Shown: positions 63,227-64,000 of the stretch, piece after piece
Numbering within the stretch: position 1 is the stretch's first letter
Layout: every line of letters starts with the position of its first letter
Source of the DNA: CBDDKU01 sp965230375
GTDB taxonomy: Bacteria; Bacteroidota; Bacteroidia; Flavobacteriales_D; Cryomorphaceae
Length of the DNA stretch: 64,000 bases
Assembly: GCA_965230375.1 (NCBI GenBank)
Contig: CBDDKU010000002.1
Coordinates: forward strand, 1-64,000
Reading direction: 5' to 3'
The notes under the pieces: generated by a model
Seen by the model: only the letters and a program-made list of their open reading frames with translations
Told to the model about the DNA's origin: nothing
Database searches by the model: none
Program-made: the position numbers and the translations under genes

Positions 63227-64000
63227 ATGAAACAGCTATTCGCATTAGCATTAGCGCTAATGAGCTTATCATCTTTCGCACAGCAAACTGACATTTCGTT
63301 TTCACCGGGAAACAACGGCCAAACTTTCAACACCTGCAACGGGTTTGTTATTGATTCAGGTGGTCAAGGTGGAACGGGCTATAGCGACAACGAGTTCTTT
63401 ACTATCACTATCTGTCCAGATACGATCACTACTGGAGATAACAGTCTGTACATTACTACAACATTCAACTTATTCGACCTGGATGATACCAACCTCGGTA
63501 CTCAACAAAATCCAGACATGGATTATATGGCTGTTTACGATGGAACGAGTACAGCTGCTTCAACCCTTGGAACTTATAATACAGATGAACTTCAAAATGT
63601 GTCAATCGCAGCAACTACCAACAATGGTTCAGGTTGTTTGACCTTCGTTTTCTACTCAAACGCACAAGGGAGTGGACAATTCACGGCAAGTGCCACTTGC
63701 ACCCAACCATGTGTTCCACCTACAGCTAGTGCATTTATTGTAGATGCCCCTGCTCCAGATTCTATCGCTGTTTGTGTTGGAGAACAAATTACGTTTGACG
63801 GCTCAGCTTCGGTAGCGGGTGATGGATTTGCTATTACAGAGTACTCATGGAATTTTATCGACGGGACGATTGATAATACAAGCGGTGCAGTCGTTACTCA
63901 CGCTTTTGAAAATACAGGATATTACGATGTACAACTCACGCTAACGGATAACAACACCGATAACGTTTGCAACAACTTGAACGTCGTTCCGCTTAAAGTA
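63227..64000 (+). CDS. Secreted CUB-like/PKD protein, cut by the window edge
   Basis: Open from ATG 63227 to the end of the window, 258 codons, no stop. Signal peptide MKQLFALALALMSLSSFAQ; a CUB-like domain at about 20-155 (FNTCNGFVIDSGGQGGTGY, FDLDDTNLG, YMAVYDG, CLTFVFYSN); then a PKD domain from about 160 (CVGEQITFDGSAS, YSWNFIDG, VTHAFENTGYYDV). This layout is common in long T9SS type B proteins of Bacteroidota, so a distal CHU_C-type domain is expected outside the window (inference). It follows the giant gene on the same strand, but a terminator lies between. Confidence 0.82.
   Translation, partial: MKQLFALALALMSLSSFAQQTDISFSPGNNGQTFNTCNGFVIDSGGQGGTGYSDNEFFTITICPDTITTGDNSLYITTTFNLFDLDDTNLGTQQNPDMDYMAVYDGTSTAASTLGTYNTDELQNVSIAATTNNGSGCLTFVFYSNAQGSGQFTASATCTQPCVPPTASAFIVDAPAPDSIAVCVGEQITFDGSASVAGDGFAITEYSWNFIDGTIDNTSGAVVTHAFENTGYYDVQLTLTDNNTDNVCNNLNVVPLKV

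Overview
This window is chromosomal DNA of a Bacteroidota bacterium, most likely a marine member of the Flavobacteriales (inference). The evidence is: type IX secretion (T9SS) cargo with type A and type B C-terminal sorting domains; a PorE-like T9SS component; a fused SecDF; a type III glutamine synthetase; DUF3467 beside rpoC; and repeated TAnnTTTG -7 boxes, several with an upstream TTG element, which is the Bacteroidota primary-sigma promoter pattern. No insertion sequence, prophage, integrase island or CRISPR array was seen. Most of the window is ordinary core genome.

Layout. 1-4.4 kb: end of an upstream transcription unit, then a large secreted M43-type metalloprotease with six 84-bp repeats. 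4.5-6.7 kb: a DUF819 membrane protein and an HDAC/AcuC-like deacetylase. 6.7-8.5 kb (minus): a small membrane-anchored protein and a NamZ-like muramidase lipoprotein. 8.5-14.6 kb (plus): a LolC/E-like permease with an inserted domain, a cystathionine beta-synthase-type enzyme, a BtuF-like binding protein and a PlpD-like patatin-barrel phospholipase. 14.6-28.1 kb (minus): the translation/transcription block tRNA-Thr, Tyr, Gly, Thr, tuf, tRNA-Trp, secE, nusG, rplK, rplA, rplJ, rplL, rpoB, rpoC, then DUF3467, read from a well-formed promoter near 28.17 kb. 28.3-29.9 kb (minus): rpsU, a XerC/D recombinase and hpf. 29.9-39.3 kb (minus): a close-packed run purM, prfA, pyrF, DUF2851, pspC, a chimeric AGCS transporter, an HhH protein, apt and an acyl-CoA dehydrogenase. 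39.3-48.1 kb (minus): porE-like gene, glnN, a Na+/Ca2+ exchanger with tatA, and secDF. 48.3-50.6 kb (plus): an FG-GAP/VCBS cargo protein; then mdh (minus). 51.9-64 kb (plus): an ECF sigma factor overlapping a membrane PKD protein, a 3015-residue repeat protein with a type B sorting domain, and the start of a further CUB/PKD secreted protein cut by the window edge.

How the genes fit together. Sec (SecE, SecDF), Tat (TatA) and a PorE-like component serve export; at least three proteins here are T9SS cargo. The most interesting region is 51.9-63.2 kb: the membrane protein encoded by the gene overlapping the ECF sigma factor carries, on its predicted periplasmic side, a PKD domain and a degenerate domain resembling the type B sorting domain, and a giant type B cargo gene follows. 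A sigma/sensor pair monitoring secretion or surface assembly is a testable inference, not something the sequence proves. Two further domain fusions (an Ig/PKD-like insert in the LolC/E-like permease, and SprB-like plus lipoyl-like domains on the AGCS transporter) are also unusual.
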